From contig MVAA01000041.1 in the NCBI GenBank assembly GCA_003266105.1, forward strand, positions 307 to 6,917: a stretch of DNA of 6,611 nt, read 5' to 3'. This stretch comes from Methanosphaera sp. rholeuAM6 (GTDB lineage: Archaea > Methanobacteriota > Methanobacteria > Methanobacteriales > Methanobacteriaceae). Below the pieces are notes generated by a model. The model saw only the letters and a list, made by a program, of their open reading frames with translations. It was not told the DNA's origin and searched no databases. Position numbers and translations under genes: made by a program. Below, in pieces: positions 5,793-6,611 of this stretch (positions within the stretch are counted from its first letter, which is position 1; every line of letters begins with the position of its first letter).

Positions 5793-6030
5793 TTAAAGGT
5801 ATATAATAAATATATTTGAAAATTTTAATAAAAATGAAATAAAGGGATTTTTAAGAATATCTTTAATCACGTGCTTTTTTAGGGACTTTACCAAGTCAAT
5901 ATTCCTAATTTTCCCAGAAAAATAATTAACCAATACGGATAATCCAATTAGCAATACAAAAATCAATACAATTGTAATGAAATTGATTGATAAATAAATG
6001 TTTCATCAGAAGTATCCAATAATCATTCAT
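5793..6030 (-). pseudogene. Possible decayed gene for a small membrane protein
   Basis: Minus-strand codons from 6002 down to the TAA at 5793-5795 are open for 69 residues but contain no ATG. The frame is closed upstream by tandem TGA stops at 6003-6008. The translation looks protein-like: a strong membrane helix (INFITIVLIFVLLIGLSVLV), then a basic segment (KIRNIDLVKSLKKHVIKDIL), then a second hydrophobic stretch. In an adjacent frame an ATG at 6028-6030 opens MNDYWILLMKHLFI, which would join the helix if one base were lost or gained around the ATTTATTTA repeat (5993-5999). This suggests a frameshifted small membrane protein, or its remnant. There is no ribosome binding site in front of the ATG. 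Chance remains a real alternative at this base composition, and no family is recognised. Confidence 0.3.
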
Positions 6031-6047
6031 AGTTTAACATGAAAAAA

Positions 6048-6054
6048 TTATATT
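6048..6054 (+). promoter_or_regulatory. Probable TATA box of the coiled-coil gene
   Basis: GAAAAAA (6041-6047) followed by TTATATT reads as a BRE and TATA box. A start about 25 bases downstream falls near 6076, giving a leader of about 15 bases that includes the ribosome binding site in front of the ATG at 6091. Confidence 0.4.
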
Positions 6055-6078
6055 CCAAAAAAATCAAAAGCATAAATA

Positions 6079-6086
6079 GAAGTGAT
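6079..6086 (+). promoter_or_regulatory. Ribosome binding site that favours the ATG at 6091
   Basis: GAAGTGAT (6079-6086) is the same Shine-Dalgarno form as in front of metY. It lies 4 bases before ATG 6091. The in-frame GTG at 6082 and ATG at 6085 overlap this site and so cannot use it, which argues for the third start. Confidence 0.55.
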
Positions 6087-6090
6087 GAAA

Positions 6091-6351
6091 ATGGATGAAA
6101 ACATAGAACTAACACACCTACAAAAAGAAAACGAATACCTTAAAAAAGAACTTGAAACACAAAAATATAACTATAAAAGCCTATCCTCAGAATTAGGACA
6201 AAGCATATTCAAATGTGAAGATTTAGACCTGGAAAATAGAAAACTAAAAAAAGAAATTGAAGAGTTAAAGGAAGAAATAGAGGAACTAAAAAAATTTAAA
6301 GAAGAAGTAGAATCATCCACAAGCTGGAAAATCAAATCGGTATTCAAATAA
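6091..6351 (+). CDS. Small coiled-coil protein ending in an STSWKI motif, function unknown
   Basis: An 86-residue, highly charged protein with no signal peptide or membrane segment. Residues 10-73 form a nearly unbroken heptad repeat: Leu10, Leu17, Leu31, Leu45, Leu52, Leu59, Leu66 and Val73 share one core position. The other core position carries Asn14, Leu21, Tyr28, Leu35, Cys42, Asn49, Ile56 and Ile63. Asn at that second position is typical of parallel two-stranded coils, so a dimer is inferred. The end, SSTSWKIKSVFK (75-86), closely resembles the STSWKITKPLR motif that follows coiled coils in many glycosyltransferases and other surface-polysaccharide proteins. The family has no assigned function known to me; it may be a stand-alone linker or the remnant of a larger enzyme. 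The start is ATG 6091; GTG 6082 or ATG 6085 would add three or two residues. Its stop overlaps the end of the convergent nitroreductase gene by 8 bp. Confidence 0.7.
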   Translation: MDENIELTHLQKENEYLKKELETQKYNYKSLSSELGQSIFKCEDLDLENRKLKKEIEELKEEIEELKKFKEEVESSTSWKIKSVFK

Positions 6352-6611
6352 GATCATCAACATACAATACGTAATCCTCTTTAATCTGTTTTTCACTAGC
6401 TTTAAAATCATCAGCAGGATAACCTAAAACAACATGACCAATACCCATATAATCTTCAGACAAGTTCCAAACTTTTAACAATTCCTTACCCTGTAAAGAT
6501 TCAAACTCTTCTTTAGCCCTGTGAATCCAACAGGATCCTAAACCGATACTACTGGCAGCATTCAAGATATTACCAATAACCAATGAACCATCTTCAACAC
6601 AGGTATTTACT
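6344..6611 (-). CDS. Nitroreductase-family protein, C-terminal part (partial, runs off the right edge)
   Basis: The frame is open from the window edge to a TGA at 6344-6346, giving 88 residues of the C-terminal half. The segment EDGSLVIGNILNAASSIGLG followed by SCWIHRAKEEF is the conserved family core. In it a helix packs against FMN and the GLGSCWI strand forms part of the flavin pocket and dimer interface. HVVLGYPADDF is the usual strand and GYP turn near the end, followed by a charged tail. Members are homodimeric NAD(P)H- and FMN-dependent oxidoreductases acting on quinones, nitro compounds, flavins or other acceptors. The physiological substrate here is unknown. The N-terminal Arg/Ser cofactor-binding motif lies outside the window. 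A TTG at 6581-6583 is not the start, since the conserved family sequence continues upstream of it. It is convergent with the coiled-coil gene. Confidence 0.88.
   Translation of the reverse strand, partial: VNTCVEDGSLVIGNILNAASSIGLGSCWIHRAKEEFESLQGKELLKVWNLSEDYMGIGHVVLGYPADDFKASEKQIKEDYVLYVDDLI

Larger units (their letters stand above)
5495..6090. other. AT-rich divergent intergenic region between the helicase and coiled-coil genes
   Basis: Nearly 600 bp without a complete convincing gene. It holds the helicase promoter at its left end and the coiled-coil gene promoter at its right end. In between are an A10 run preceded by T5 (5652-5666), a perfect 8-bp hairpin at 5760-5780, and a G+C-richer patch around 5850-5960. 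That patch sits in a minus-strand reading frame without a start. No tRNA, rRNA, CRISPR repeat or insertion-sequence end was seen. Confidence 0.6.

Noticed and set aside
6581..6583. TTG as the start of the nitroreductase-family protein
   Set aside because: The same frame continues upstream to the window edge with VNTCVEDGS, which fits the conserved family sequence; the gene is simply cut by the window.

Overview
The window looks like chromosomal DNA of a methanogenic archaeon of the order Methanobacteriales, most like Methanosphaera or a close relative. The evidence is the very AT-rich intergenic DNA, promoters built on TATA boxes, oligo-T terminators, strong Shine-Dalgarno sites in front of non-ATG starts, a homoserine O-acyltransferase fused to CBS domains (an architecture known from methanogens), and the C-terminal tail of an apparent archaeal fructose-1,6-bisphosphate aldolase/phosphatase. 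The genus is an inference from style and gene content, not from a marker gene.

Layout. Bases 1-104 (+) hold the last codons of the probable fbp gene. It converges on metX (196-1671, -), which lies downstream of metY (1834-3120, -) on the same strand. Together metY and metX form the acyl-homoserine/sulfhydrylation route to homocysteine: MetX acylates homoserine and MetY replaces the acyl group with sulfide. MetX starts at TTG and MetY at GTG, each fixed by a strong ribosome binding site. Upstream of metY is about 500 bp without a convincing gene. It carries two near-identical 18-bp palindromes, each 8-9 bp downstream of a TATA box on the metY strand, which looks like a tandem repressor-controlled promoter. 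Next comes a complete superfamily 1B (Upf1/Dna2/NAM7-like) helicase (3623-5494, -).

Bases 5495-6090 are an AT-rich divergent intergenic region. It holds promoters for both flanking genes, a hairpin behind a TATA box, and what may be the decayed remnant of a small membrane protein on the minus strand. A small coiled-coil gene follows (6091-6351, +). Its C-terminus resembles the STSWKI tail seen at the ends of coiled coils in surface-polysaccharide proteins. It overlaps tail to tail with the 3' end of a nitroreductase-family gene that enters from the right edge (6344-6611, -).

The metY-metX pair is the only clear functional unit. The helicase, coiled-coil and nitroreductase genes show no visible connection to it. 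The most promising possibly undescribed element is the paired palindrome/TATA arrangement upstream of metY, a candidate operator system for sulfur or methionine metabolism.
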